DNA of 64,000 bases, from contig JBHLQS010000001.1 in assembly GCA_048883405.1 (NCBI GenBank), forward strand, positions 1 to 64,000, read 5' to 3'. A program made the position numbers and the translations under genes. Numbering within the stretch: the stretch's first letter is position 1; each line of letters begins with the position of its first letter. The notes under the pieces are model-generated. The model was not told the DNA's origin, made no database searches, and saw only the letters and a list, made by a program, of their open reading frames with translations. This DNA comes from SMTZ1-83 sp048883405. Its GTDB lineage: Archaea; Asgardarchaeota; Thorarchaeia; Thorarchaeales; Thorarchaeaceae. Shown here one piece after another: positions 17,604-27,990 of the stretch.

Positions 17604-18146
17604 TTACTCGCCACCCTCCACTAGCTTGTTCGTACGAGTTTCTTTGAGAATCGATATTATGCCTTCTATCGAGAGGCCTGGAACTTCTGGCTCTAGGTCT
17701 AGGTCTTCGCGTTCCCAGTCATTGATGACTTCATAGAGCTGTCCCGTTTCAATCAGTGACTTTGCCAAAACAAGAATATTGTCAGGTACATGGCCTTCTT
17801 CAGCAGCCAAGTTTTTGCAGTCGAAGAATATGTCAGTGACTCGTACATTCTGAGGACAGCGCTCCTGGCATTCGAAACAAGTCAAGCACTCCCAGATCTC
17901 CTTGCTTGTTAGAACTTCATCTCGCATACCAAGAAGTATCATACGAATCAATTGGTGGGGTTTGTAGTCCCATTGATTTGCAATTGGACATGCAGCTGTG
18001 CAGGTTGAGCAGGCAAAACAAGCCGATAGCTCATGGCCATTGGGCAGGCTGCTAATTTCATTGCGAAACTTGGAGTCCAATTTGGACATATCAATTGGAT
18101 CAATCAGGGTTACTGGAGGACCAGCATGTTCTTCAGTTTCTGTCAT
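17604..18146 (-). CDS. hdrC: heterodisulfide reductase subunit C-like protein
   Basis: This is the small iron-sulfur subunit, ~180 residues, first gene of the hdr operon. It has two [4Fe-4S] motifs, C-F-A-C-S-T-C-T-A-A-C-P near residue 45 and C-L-T-C-F-E-C-Q-E-R-C-P near residue 90, as in HdrC, which passes electrons from HdrA to HdrB. There are no membrane helices, so the complex is soluble. ATG 18146 follows GAGAGGTG with good spacing; a GTG at 18158 is also in frame. A TATA box lies about 65-75 bases upstream. Confidence 0.9.
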   Translation of the reverse strand: MTETEEHAGPPVTLIDPIDMSKLDSKFRNEISSLPNGHELSACFACSTCTAACPIANQWDYKPHQLIRMILLGMRDEVLTSKEIWECLTCFECQERCPQNVRVTDIFFDCKNLAAEEGHVPDNILVLAKSLIETGQLYEVINDWEREDLDLEPEVPGLSIEGIISILKETRTNKLVEGGE

Positions 18147-18210
18147 GAGCGGGTGCACCTCTCGGATACGACCGATGCAGTGACTGAATGCAACAGCCGA
18201 TTTGGTGACC

Positions 18211-18222
18211 TATATTAAAAGT
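18211..18222 (-). promoter_or_regulatory. TATA box of the hdr operon
   Basis: Read on the minus strand, ACTTTTAATATA occupies about 18211-18222, a strong archaeal TATA element. It predicts transcription starting near 18187 and a ~40-base leader before hdrC. No other TATA-like site was seen between the five hdr genes, whose spacing or overlap is 1-7 bases, supporting a single transcript. Confidence 0.5.
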
Positions 18223-18285
18223 TTGCAGAAGGAACACGTTTTGGGATGGAGCAGTTAAGGGGGAGGCTGAAGGGAATTAGGCAGA

Positions 18286-18519
18286 TTATGTATCAGGTAG
18301 GCCCTTCTTGTGGATTAGAAGAAGAAGTCCAAATGTAACTAGAATGACTGCTGCTTCATATGCTATGATATTCAAGAGACCTTGGTTGACCAGAGGATAG
18401 GACAATCCTCCTACAAAAGCCAAGAGACAGCAAATTATGGCCACGAGGTAGATTATCCATTGTGATTTCAGACGCATGTAATCCCGGAAGTGTGTGTCGC
18501 TCTTAGGATTTTCTGTCAT
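18286..18519 (-). CDS. small two-helix membrane protein, unknown
   Basis: This encodes 77 residues from the ATG at 18519: a charged N-terminus (D/K/R-rich), then two hydrophobic helices at about 25-45 and 50-70 separated by a short loop, ending in a basic tail. I do not recognise the family. It overlaps the end of the preceding gene (18503-18802) by 17 bases and so belongs to the PriS-GINS transcription unit, but it may only be a passenger there. An upstream in-frame start at 18552 would lengthen the overlap. Confidence 0.5.
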   Translation of the reverse strand: MTENPKSDTHFRDYMRLKSQWIIYLVAIICCLLAFVGGLSYPLVNQGLLNIIAYEAAVILVTFGLLLLIHKKGLPDT

Positions 18520-18802
18520 GAAACTCAGACAGATTAGCAAGGATTTGTTCAATCCGTGAATGGAGTGACGCCCAGTGACTGATTGTTTCAGTTTTTAGCT
18601 CTGTGACAAGGTTCAACACAAAGCCCTTTAGATCATCGGGACTGCCCCGTAGTTTCCCTAGCAATGAGTTATTATCGTCAAGAAGGCGGAGGGCTCCAGA
18701 AAGAGCGATTTGAAACTTATCATGTCCCTTTTCAATTGATTCTCTTGATGAGTCGATTTGCAGCAGTACTTCTCGAAGATTAGCCGCCAGTGAATCATCC
18801 AC
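18503..18802 (-). CDS. small helical protein of the priS-gins operon, unknown
   Basis: This encodes 99 residues, predicted almost wholly alpha-helical with heptad-like hydrophobic spacing and no cysteines, so it is probably a small coiled-coil or helical-bundle cytosolic protein. I do not recognise a family. Its GTG start at 18802 shares a base with the GINS51 stop (TAGTG), and GGGAGG lies 9 bases upstream within the end of gins51, so it is translationally coupled to the replication genes. A replisome accessory role is possible only by context. Confidence 0.6.
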   Translation of the reverse strand: MDDSLAANLREVLLQIDSSRESIEKGHDKFQIALSGALRLLDDNNSLLGKLRGSPDDLKGFVLNLVTELKTETISHWASLHSRIEQILANLSEFHDRKS

Positions 18803-19405
18803 TAGTTAGTACCTCCCATGTCAGTAGCAACTCTCACCACAGTACCATCATCAAGCCAAACCTTTGCATTGGCAAAGGGGATTGCCAGAAGGTCCTCCTT
18901 CTTGAATGGACCGTACGTGCGCTCATCAATTCCAATAATCGCATCATCGATGGAACGTAAGAACCTCACGACAACATAATCCACTACTTCTTTCGGAGGG
19001 GTTGCTTCTTTACCATCAGGGAGTTCTTTCGATGGCGGAGAGGGTATTCCCGTGAGAGCCTCTCTAACAAAGTTTGAATGTCCCTCAAATCCTCTGCGAA
19101 GCCTGTTGTAGAGTTCTTCTTCAGACAGGACCATTTTGCCCTGAGGAGGCCGTTGTGCTATTGCTGCTCTGATTATCTTCTCTCTGCGCATCATCAAGAA
19201 GTCGTTGAGCATATACTCCAGATTCAGAGCCTCTTGTGTATACATTTCTGCCTGAAGTTGGTCTTCAGCAGGAGTTTCAGTGAGAGCATACCTGATATTT
19301 GATAGATATTCAGCCATCTTACTAAGGCGTCTATCTTCAAGATTTTGAAGCTCCTCGTTCTCCATCTCAGCAGCCCATGCATCATTGATGTCCTTGTATG
19401 GTGTA

Positions 19406-19413
<8 letters not shown>
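18802..19413 (-). CDS. gins51: GINS complex subunit, Gins51/Gins15 type
   Basis: This is a GINS subunit of 203 residues with the A-B order of the Sld5/Psf1-like archaeal subunit. It has a helical A domain (residues ~20-110, with the F-L-M-M-R-R-E-K-I segment), a charged Pro/Lys linker, and a small beta-rich B domain ending Y-G-P-F-K-K-E-D-L-L-A-I-P and D-D-G-T-V-V-R-V. GINS stimulates MCM and bridges the primase and DHH/Cdc45-like proteins. I start it at TTG 19413, which overlaps the priS stop by 8 bases and has AAAGGAG upstream. The longer reading to 19611 runs inside priS out of frame and has no GINS features. PriS-GINS51 adjacency is typical of archaea. Confidence 0.85.
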
Positions 19414-20821
<1,408 letters not shown>

Positions 20822-20906
20822 GCCTACAACCCCACTATCAATGGACCGATATGAGATCTTGTCGTCCTACTTGGATAGTCAATTTGGATAGAGTCAGGAT
20901 TGCCGA

Positions 20907-21674
20907 TCAAGCCGATCTCCGGTCCCGGTCCACACGAGGGGCAAGAATGAACTTAATCGTGCCTTCCTCAGCTATCGGGAACTCGAGTAACATTGGCTTG
21001 TCTTCACTGAACTGGAGAGTGAGACTTTCTGTCGTCATTGCTTTTGTGATTTCAGAAAGATAATTCAGTGCATACATGGCAGAAGGCTTCGCACTTACAT
21101 CGAGTTGGAAGATTACTGATTCGTCACCAGATGCTTTCATCACGACCTCGGCCTCTCCAGCATCACCTTTTCCTGTGAAGGTCAGTGTCTTCCCGCTAGC
21201 GGAGATTCGCAGATGACTAGACACAACTCCAATGTCTTTTACTGCCTGCTTGAACGCATCTGCGAACATCTCGACCTTCGCATCAAACTTCAACGATGGC
21301 TCCTTCGTACGTTCATCTGGAGCAGTCAGAAGCTGAAGTTTGAACTGCCTTTGGGCTTGGCCAATCATCATTATCTCAAAGCGCTTATCTTTCTCATCCA
21401 ACCTAAACTCGAGACGATCATCACCAGCCATTCGTTTACTGATTTTGTTGAGCTCATCAACTCCAAGGCAAATGTCATAATTGCCATCACAACCATATTC
21501 TTGGAATATCTTGTAAGGCAGGTCTAAATCGACCATGGCGGCCTTGGACGAATCCAGTTGTCGCAATGTTATGCCGCTTTCGGATACAATGAAGTGCACC
21601 TCTGTCAAGAGCGTTGCTAAGGCATCTACTATTTGCTTCCATATGCTTGTACTATCAAGAGTTGCATGAAACAT
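20907..21674 (-). CDS. pcn: DNA polymerase sliding clamp PCNA
   Basis: This 255-residue PCNA has the expected length and two-domain pseudo-repeat. Diagnostic segments are D-S-S-K-A-A-M-V-D-L in domain 1, the G-V-D-E-L-N-K-I-S-K-R stretch, the inter-domain connector region around 115-135, and the C-terminal L-E-F-P-I-A-E-E-G-T-I-K-F-I-L-A-P-R, whose L-A-P-R end is the site bound by partner PIP motifs. It acts as a trimeric ring for polymerase, ligase and FEN1. GGAGG lies 9 bases upstream of the ATG at 21674. A TATA-like ATTTTAATG about 45 bases upstream suggests its own promoter. Confidence 0.95.
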   Translation of the reverse strand: MFHATLDSTSIWKQIVDALATLLTEVHFIVSESGITLRQLDSSKAAMVDLDLPYKIFQEYGCDGNYDICLGVDELNKISKRMAGDDRLEFRLDEKDKRFEIMMIGQAQRQFKLQLLTAPDERTKEPSLKFDAKVEMFADAFKQAVKDIGVVSSHLRISASGKTLTFTGKGDAGEAEVVMKASGDESVIFQLDVSAKPSAMYALNYLSEITKAMTTESLTLQFSEDKPMLLEFPIAEEGTIKFILAPRVDRDRRSA

Positions 21675-21789
21675 CTCAACGTGCCTCCACTTTATCTAGG
21701 ACATATTGTCATTCGTGTTACATTAAAATGTACTCGTCTGCCTGTGAGCTTCACTCGCCAACACTTGGAGGGAAACGAAGCCGTCCCTG

Positions 21790-22167
21790 TCATCTAGAAA
21801 GGGCCCGCACGACTTCGTCTTCCAGCTCAATTGTCTGTTTGTAGAATTTCGTGTCAAGGTTATTGATATTATATGCCAGAGAAGCAGCCAGTCTGAGCTC
21901 TTTTCCATCAGACCCGGTCTTTTCTGTGACCTCACCTATCAGCAAATACTTCTCATCGACATTGAGGGTTCCCTCAACTGTGACGATGATTTTCGCGGCA
22001 TCCTCTACATTGTCATAGATATCTTGAACCAAGGAAACTCCCGGACTGGACTCGATCACAATGCCCATTATTCGTACAGGACCTTCGATATCAGCTGAGA
22101 GCGAACGGATAGTAACCATCTCGGCAGGTTTCCTGCGGGGGTACTTCTTTTCCTCGGCCAAGGTCAT
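21790..22167 (-). CDS. small OB-fold nucleic-acid-binding protein (RPA-like)
   Basis: This 125-residue protein is best read as a single OB fold: a basic N-terminal tail with K-K-Y-P-R-R-K-P, then five strands around V-R-I-M-G-I-V-I-E, A-A-K-I-I-V-T-V and Y-L-L-I-G-E-V-T-E, closing with an acidic C-terminal helix. The pattern is that of small RPA/Stn1-like single-strand-binding proteins. Placement between PCNA and TFS in a replication/transcription block supports a DNA or RNA-binding role. I do not assign a specific gene name. The ATG at 22167 is preferred to a GTG one codon upstream. Confidence 0.65.
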   Translation of the reverse strand: MTLAEEKKYPRRKPAEMVTIRSLSADIEGPVRIMGIVIESSPGVSLVQDIYDNVEDAAKIIVTVEGTLNVDEKYLLIGEVTEKTGSDGKELRLAASLAYNINNLDTKFYKQTIELEDEVVRALSR

Positions 22168-22213
22168 CACATTACAATTTGATTCAGACAGAGTTAGATA
22201 TTAAGTCCTTCAC

Positions 22214-22543
22214 TCAGCCGCCATAGTTGCGCCAAGTATGTTTGCACTTAGTACACCTATAGAACTCGGTCGCCCCCTCATCACCACGTCTTGTCTGAAG
22301 AGTCCAGTAGTATGCTTCAGTATGGCCACACTTTGGACATACCGCTTTGGTGACGGGCATAGGAATCGAGTCATCCTCGACCACCACGATCTTGTCACGG
22401 GGAGTCTTCTCAAGACGATGAGAAACAGTGAGCTTGCCTTTGATTGGTTTGGAATGCCCACAGCTTCGACATTTCAGGTGTCTTGATCCGCCTTCTTCTG
22501 TTACAGGGACCATCATTGCACCACATTTGTCACAGAATTCCAT
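22214..22543 (-). CDS. tfs: transcription factor S (TFIIS/RPB9-like)
   Basis: This 109-residue archaeal TFS stimulates transcript cleavage by RNA polymerase. It has two zinc ribbons: the N-terminal C-D-K-C-G-A-M-M...C-R-S-C-G-H and the C-terminal C-P-K-C-G-H-T...C-T-K-C-K-H. Between the C-terminal zinc pairs is the R-R-G-D-E-G tip, carrying the two acidic catalytic residues of a functional cleavage factor. The start is the ATG at 22543 (M-E-F-C-D-K-C); the longer reading adds 14 residues with no homology. It lies in a run with rpoL and csl4, as in many archaea. Confidence 0.93.
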   Translation of the reverse strand: MEFCDKCGAMMVPVTEEGGSRHLKCRSCGHSKPIKGKLTVSHRLEKTPRDKIVVVEDDSIPMPVTKAVCPKCGHTEAYYWTLQTRRGDEGATEFYRCTKCKHTWRNYGG

Positions 22544-22621
22544 AATTCGGCACTCCGAGTTCTCGATGGCACTGCGCTGCTTCAAATTAAGCCTTGCTGA
22601 AGGACCCTACATAGTATCAGA

Positions 22622-23047
<426 letters not shown>

Positions 23048-23082
23048 TGACTCACCAACGAAAGGGCTCCGTGTTTGCGGAT

Positions 23083-23382
23083 CTAGTCTACGCTATAGTC
23101 CGATACCGCCTGATTGACATTTTTCCGGAACTCTTCAGTACGTGCTAGCATCTTCTCGAGAGCTTCTCTAAGGACGACACTCGCCTGTCGTCTCGAGGAC
23201 CTTTTTGTTCTTACTGTGACCACAGGACTTGCGAGAAGTGGGTGGTCGATATTATATCCGGCAAACTCCACAGATGGTTCTTCAAGAAGAGTCTTGCGTA
23301 AAAGGTTGCAGAACCCATGGTCCTCCTCTTGAAACTCAATCTTCAGTTCATATCGCTCTTGCTCGATAACTCTTGGCTTCAT
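23083..23382 (-). CDS. rpoL: RNA polymerase subunit L (Rpb11-like)
   Basis: This is a 99-residue subunit L, the partner of subunit D in polymerase assembly. The conserved stretch E-D-H-G-F-C-N-L-L-R-K-T-L-L near residues 20-33 and the Y-N-I-D-H-P-L motif near 43-50 are diagnostic of the Rpb11/AC19/RpoL family. The C-terminal helix (L-R-E-A-L-E-K-M-L) follows as expected. It lies 3 bases downstream of csl4, so the two are co-translated. Confidence 0.93.
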   Translation of the reverse strand: MKPRVIEQERYELKIEFQEEDHGFCNLLRKTLLEEPSVEFAGYNIDHPLLASPVVTVRTKRSSRRQASVVLREALEKMLARTEEFRKNVNQAVSDYSVD

Positions 23383-23385
23383 TTA

Positions 23386-24123
23386 TTATCGCCTCCGGTC
23401 CCTATCTCGACGACCTCTACTGTTTCTCCTATCATCGAAACGTCTAGAGAATCGACCTCCGTCCCTGTCGCGGGGTCCACGTCTACGATCATGTCGTCTA
23501 TCGTCATAAGATCTCCTTCTTGGTGCAAGGTCCTGCCTTGTTTCAATTCCAAACATTGCCCCATAATCCTTTGCTACTTCACGCGTTTCGCGATTTTCGC
23601 AGCGAAGACAAATGAGATTGTTGTAAGTGGTCAATGTAAGTTCATTGCCACATTTCACACACTTGGCACCCAAGACACCGAGTTCTGGGCCCACAAGGCT
23701 TAGTTGCACAGGAATCTCATGTGTGTTGAGAACTGTTGCTCTGACAATGTCTCCCTGGCGTAGCACATCTCCCATAGACTTCACAAAACGTCTCGTTACA
23801 TTGCTGATGTGGATTTCACCAACAAAGGTGCTTAGAACGTCCTCATCATTTCGTCTAACAATTATAACCTCAGCACGTTGTTCCCAGGCATTAGTGACCT
23901 CTCCAATCACAGTATCGCCTCTCACTGGGAGCGCAAGTCTCATGCTTCCGTCCCCCTCTAGAACTCTGATACTGCGGTCCTTGAAATCGATGGCAACTCC
24001 ACCAGATATTGCCGCAAAGACGATTCCATCCCGCTCATATGTACCGAAACCAGGCATCAGCTCTTCAATCACACACAGCTGGTCTCCAGGGACTACGATG
24101 TCCCCACTTTTTACGTCAGCCAT
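23386..24123 (-). CDS. csl4: exosome RNA-binding subunit Csl4 with Arg/Asp-rich tail
   Basis: This is the cap subunit of the archaeal exosome. It has an N-terminal barrel (1-65, G-D-x-L-C-V-I-E-E), an S1-type RNA-binding domain (~70-145, with G-E-I-H-I-S-N-V), and a zinc ribbon (~152-178, C-V-K-C-G and C-L-R-C-E). Unusually, it continues with ~45 residues made almost only of R, D, G and S, including several R-D-R and R-R-G units, ending R-D-R-D-R-R-R. This tail is likely disordered and could add RNA or protein binding. The gene sits directly before rpoL, a frequent archaeal arrangement. Confidence 0.92.
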   Translation of the reverse strand: MADVKSGDIVVPGDQLCVIEELMPGFGTYERDGIVFAAISGGVAIDFKDRSIRVLEGDGSMRLALPVRGDTVIGEVTNAWEQRAEVIIVRRNDEDVLSTFVGEIHISNVTRRFVKSMGDVLRQGDIVRATVLNTHEIPVQLSLVGPELGVLGAKCVKCGNELTLTTYNNLICLRCENRETREVAKDYGAMFGIETRQDLAPRRRSYDDRRHDRRRGPRDRDGGRFSRRFDDRRNSRGRRDRDRRR

Positions 24124-24132
24124 TGCACTTCA

Positions 24133-24759
24133 TCATTCCTCTTGTCTGCATATGCGGTAAAGGTCCACTCCAACCAAATGCTTCCGTTTCCTATGAAACC
24201 TATAGAGTCGAGATATTGGAAACTCGAACGTTTCGACCTGTGTTATGGTTCCTCCGAGATCTTTAATCTTAGATTCTAGGAAGGCCCTATTCTTCTCACC
24301 TGCCAAGTGCATGCTGTATGTTACATTCGCAATTGATATTGCCTTCCTCAGGAAGCTCAGGTCTGCACCTCTCTTCTTGACTCCGAAAGGTGGATTGGTC
24401 ACTACAGTGTCAAAGGATCCCAGCATTTCAAATGAGGTGACATCTCCAAGGACCCAATCTGTTGTGTTATCAGTCCCGAGTAAGGCTGAATTTCTTCGAG
24501 AGACCTTTAAGGCTTTGGATTGCACATCTAAGCCTACAACGCGTGATGCTCCCAGAAGGGCAGCTCCATTGGCAAATATGCCGTCACCACAGCCTAGATC
24601 ACAGACGGTCCTATTCTGTATGTCATCATGTTCCATATGGGCGGCAAAGAGAATTGCGGCTGCGATATCTGCTGGCGTAGGATATTGCTCCAGCGAAACC
24701 TCATACTCCTCCATTCTTTCTATTGATTGTAGTAGGATTTCGAGGTCTCTTAGACGCAA
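24133..24759 (-). CDS. METTL5-like RNA methyltransferase
   Basis: This 208-residue SAM-dependent methylase has the order expected for the METTL5/archaeal homologue family: E-Q-Y-P-T-P-A-D-I-A at 20-30, SAM motif D-L-G-C-G-D-G-I-F near 55-63, and catalytic N-P-P-F-G near 120. N-P-P-F marks N6-adenine methylation; METTL5 acts on small-subunit rRNA in eukaryotes. The archaeal target is inferred, not shown. It ends 9 bases before csl4 and heads this operon. The divergent cdc6 gene begins 162 bases away. Confidence 0.85.
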   Translation of the reverse strand: MRLRDLEILLQSIERMEEYEVSLEQYPTPADIAAAILFAAHMEHDDIQNRTVCDLGCGDGIFANGAALLGASRVVGLDVQSKALKVSRRNSALLGTDNTTDWVLGDVTSFEMLGSFDTVVTNPPFGVKKRGADLSFLRKAISIANVTYSMHLAGEKNRAFLESKIKDLGGTITQVETFEFPISRLYRFHRKRKHLVGVDLYRICRQEE

Positions 24760-24865
24760 GGTTCATCACCCAAATACGCAAACTGTGCTGAAAACAGCTC
24801 CTCATGAATCCTACGGGCATCACAAGCCCTCGGCCCGGTAATACGTACCTTTAACAGGACGATAA

Positions 24866-24901
24866 CTCCATATGCTCCATAGGCTCCAGTGGAAATCCAC
24901 T
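24866..24901 (+). promoter_or_regulatory. three 9-bp iterations and an ORB-like dyad upstream of orc1/cdc6
   Basis: Three consecutive 9-bp units CTCCATATG (24866), CTCCATAGG (24875) and CTCCAGTGG (24884) lead into AGTGGA-AA-TCCACT (24888-24901), a perfect dyad. The string CCAGTGGAAA (24886-24895) matches the core of the origin recognition box bound by archaeal Orc1/Cdc6. It lies 20-55 bases before the initiator gene in a divergent intergenic region. It may be an initiator-binding site used for origin function or autoregulation. No long AT-rich unwinding element is seen. Confidence 0.55.
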
Positions 24902-24921
24902 AGAACTCGCCTTACCTTCTA

Positions 24922-26181
<1,260 letters not shown>

Positions 26182-26189
26182 TGATTTCA

Positions 26190-27818
26190 TTATTCCTCGT
26201 AGAAGATCTTGAACTTTGGATTTCCCATTGCACCGGTATTCAGGTTGAGGAGAGTCACGATACCAGGGGTGGGCACAATTCCCTGTTTGCGCATGAAATC
26301 AGTCTGTGCTTGGAAAGTACCTGAATTGATTATTTTCACTCTGTGAGGGTGATTGCTAACAGCATTGTGATGTGCATGTCCAAAGTGAATCAAGTCAGGG
26401 GGTGTGTCTATCACCATCCAATCACGATGAAGCGGAGCTAGCTCTGTCTTTCCTCCAAATAGTGGGGCTAGATGACGCTTCTCAAGGAGTGCTTTCATTG
26501 GAATTGTTGGTTTCTGATACGATGCACCTGGAATGTTTGTCACTAGGTCGTCCAATGAATCACCATGGGTGAGAATGATGTTGACTCGCTCAACAACAAC
26601 ATGGCAGGGATCCCCAAGCATAATGATACGATCACCCATGTCATATAGAGGGCCTGCAAACTCCTTGAGAATCGGGGGTCGTGGAAGTGCCTGTCTGCAT
26701 GCGTCATGATTTCCAGGTATACACAATATCTTGATTCTATCAGGAAGGTCGCGAAGTTTGCTGGCTAAGAGCGCGTATTGGTCGTATATATTGGGTATAG
26801 CCAAGTCGTTCCTTTGTTCGGGATATACCCCAATTCCATCCACCAAATCGCCTGCAATGAATAGGTACTCTATTCGATCAATCATGTGCTTCTCAGAATC
26901 ATCTACATCGATTCCGCTTAGCCATTTAATAAACTGGTCAAATTCGTCTTCCAGAAACTCATTACTACCACAATGCAGATCTGAGATGAATGCTGCGTAG
27001 ACCTCACGTTGTGCCTTTCCCCCTCCTCTAATCATGGGAATTCCGGGGAATATCACATCCTCTGCAATCATCCTCTCATTGTGATCCACATACCCCTTGA
27101 CACACACAACCTCATCCAGAAGAACTGAATTTGCTTTCTCGGCTAGTTTTTGGCCATTTGAGCTCCTCATATTTGTGGGAACCACACAAATCATAGATCC
27201 TGTCTTATCCTCAATATCTAGGATTATGTTGTCGGACAGGGAGGTCTTTTTGTCTCTCACAATGCCTATCACTATCACACTTGGTGGTCGTTCACTTCCG
27301 TGTCCTTCAGCCTTCATAATCCTGTGACGCTTCGAGTCAACGCCTCTCGTCTGTGCTTCAGATGGCGTGAGAGCGCCGTGGGTGTCCATCCTGCTGTCAT
27401 ATATCTCCTTGATTCGATTATAGCGGTCAGCAAACAGAGCCAGGAAGTCTTCTACAGATCCTTCAGAACCAACTGATTCCATGTCAGGGCTCTTCAGAAT
27501 CCTGATTGACCAGCCTTCGTCATCAATTGGTTCTTGGTATGAAGACTTGGAAACTTCTGCTGACATATTTGTGTCAACTGGCTCTGGTGTGACTTCTGAT
27601 TCAGTACCTTTGTCACTCAATAGATGCTCTATGAATTCGCGTGAAAGGACCGACGGACATGATGTTTCTCTGCATCCAATGATTATAGAATCCACTACTT
27701 GATTTGGTGATTCCAGACTCAGGACGTAATCTAACGCATCAGGAGAGATTTGAAGGCCTGAGCTGATCAACTTCTTTATCATGCTTCGCCGGTCAACTTG
27801 CGTCAAGGGACACCGCAT
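26190..27818 (-). CDS. polB: DNA polymerase D small subunit DP1 (3'-5' exonuclease)
   Basis: This is the proofreading subunit of archaeal PolD. The C-terminal phosphodiesterase domain carries all metal motifs in order: S-D-L-H-C-G-S, I-A-G-D-L-V-D-G, P-G-N-H-D, T-H-G-D and F-G-H-A-H. An OB-fold domain precedes it (~180-260), and the N-terminal ~60 residues form the small helical domain, followed by an acidic linker. Residue count from ATG 27818 is ~542; ATG 27782 is also plausible, and the longer reading to 27944 runs into the promoter region. DP2 is not in the window. DP1 next to cdc6 resembles the Pyrococcus origin region. Confidence 0.93.
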   Translation of the reverse strand: MRCPLTQVDRRSMIKKLISSGLQISPDALDYVLSLESPNQVVDSIIIGCRETSCPSVLSREFIEHLLSDKGTESEVTPEPVDTNMSAEVSKSSYQEPIDDEGWSIRILKSPDMESVGSEGSVEDFLALFADRYNRIKEIYDSRMDTHGALTPSEAQTRGVDSKRHRIMKAEGHGSERPPSVIVIGIVRDKKTSLSDNIILDIEDKTGSMICVVPTNMRSSNGQKLAEKANSVLLDEVVCVKGYVDHNERMIAEDVIFPGIPMIRGGGKAQREVYAAFISDLHCGSNEFLEDEFDQFIKWLSGIDVDDSEKHMIDRIEYLFIAGDLVDGIGVYPEQRNDLAIPNIYDQYALLASKLRDLPDRIKILCIPGNHDACRQALPRPPILKEFAGPLYDMGDRIIMLGDPCHVVVERVNIILTHGDSLDDLVTNIPGASYQKPTIPMKALLEKRHLAPLFGGKTELAPLHRDWMVIDTPPDLIHFGHAHHNAVSNHPHRVKIINSGTFQAQTDFMRKQGIVPTPGIVTLLNLNTGAMGNPKFKIFYEE

Positions 27819-27990
27819 CGGTGGTACTTGCCTTTCTATTTTAAACGTGTGCCCAAGAATGACCGCGTACTGAAAAGAGTCTAGTTTCTTACTCCGTGCA
27901 TCTCCTTGGAAATAAAACCGGCGGGAAGTGTAATAAGCCTGCACTTCAACGATGATTTGGCGCTAACCAGTCGCAGGTGGAACGGAGCGA

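Noticed and set aside
27819..27944. 42-residue N-terminal extension of DP1
   Set aside because: It extends into the likely promoter region shared with the divergent PhoU-type gene and has no resemblance to the DP1 N-terminal domain.
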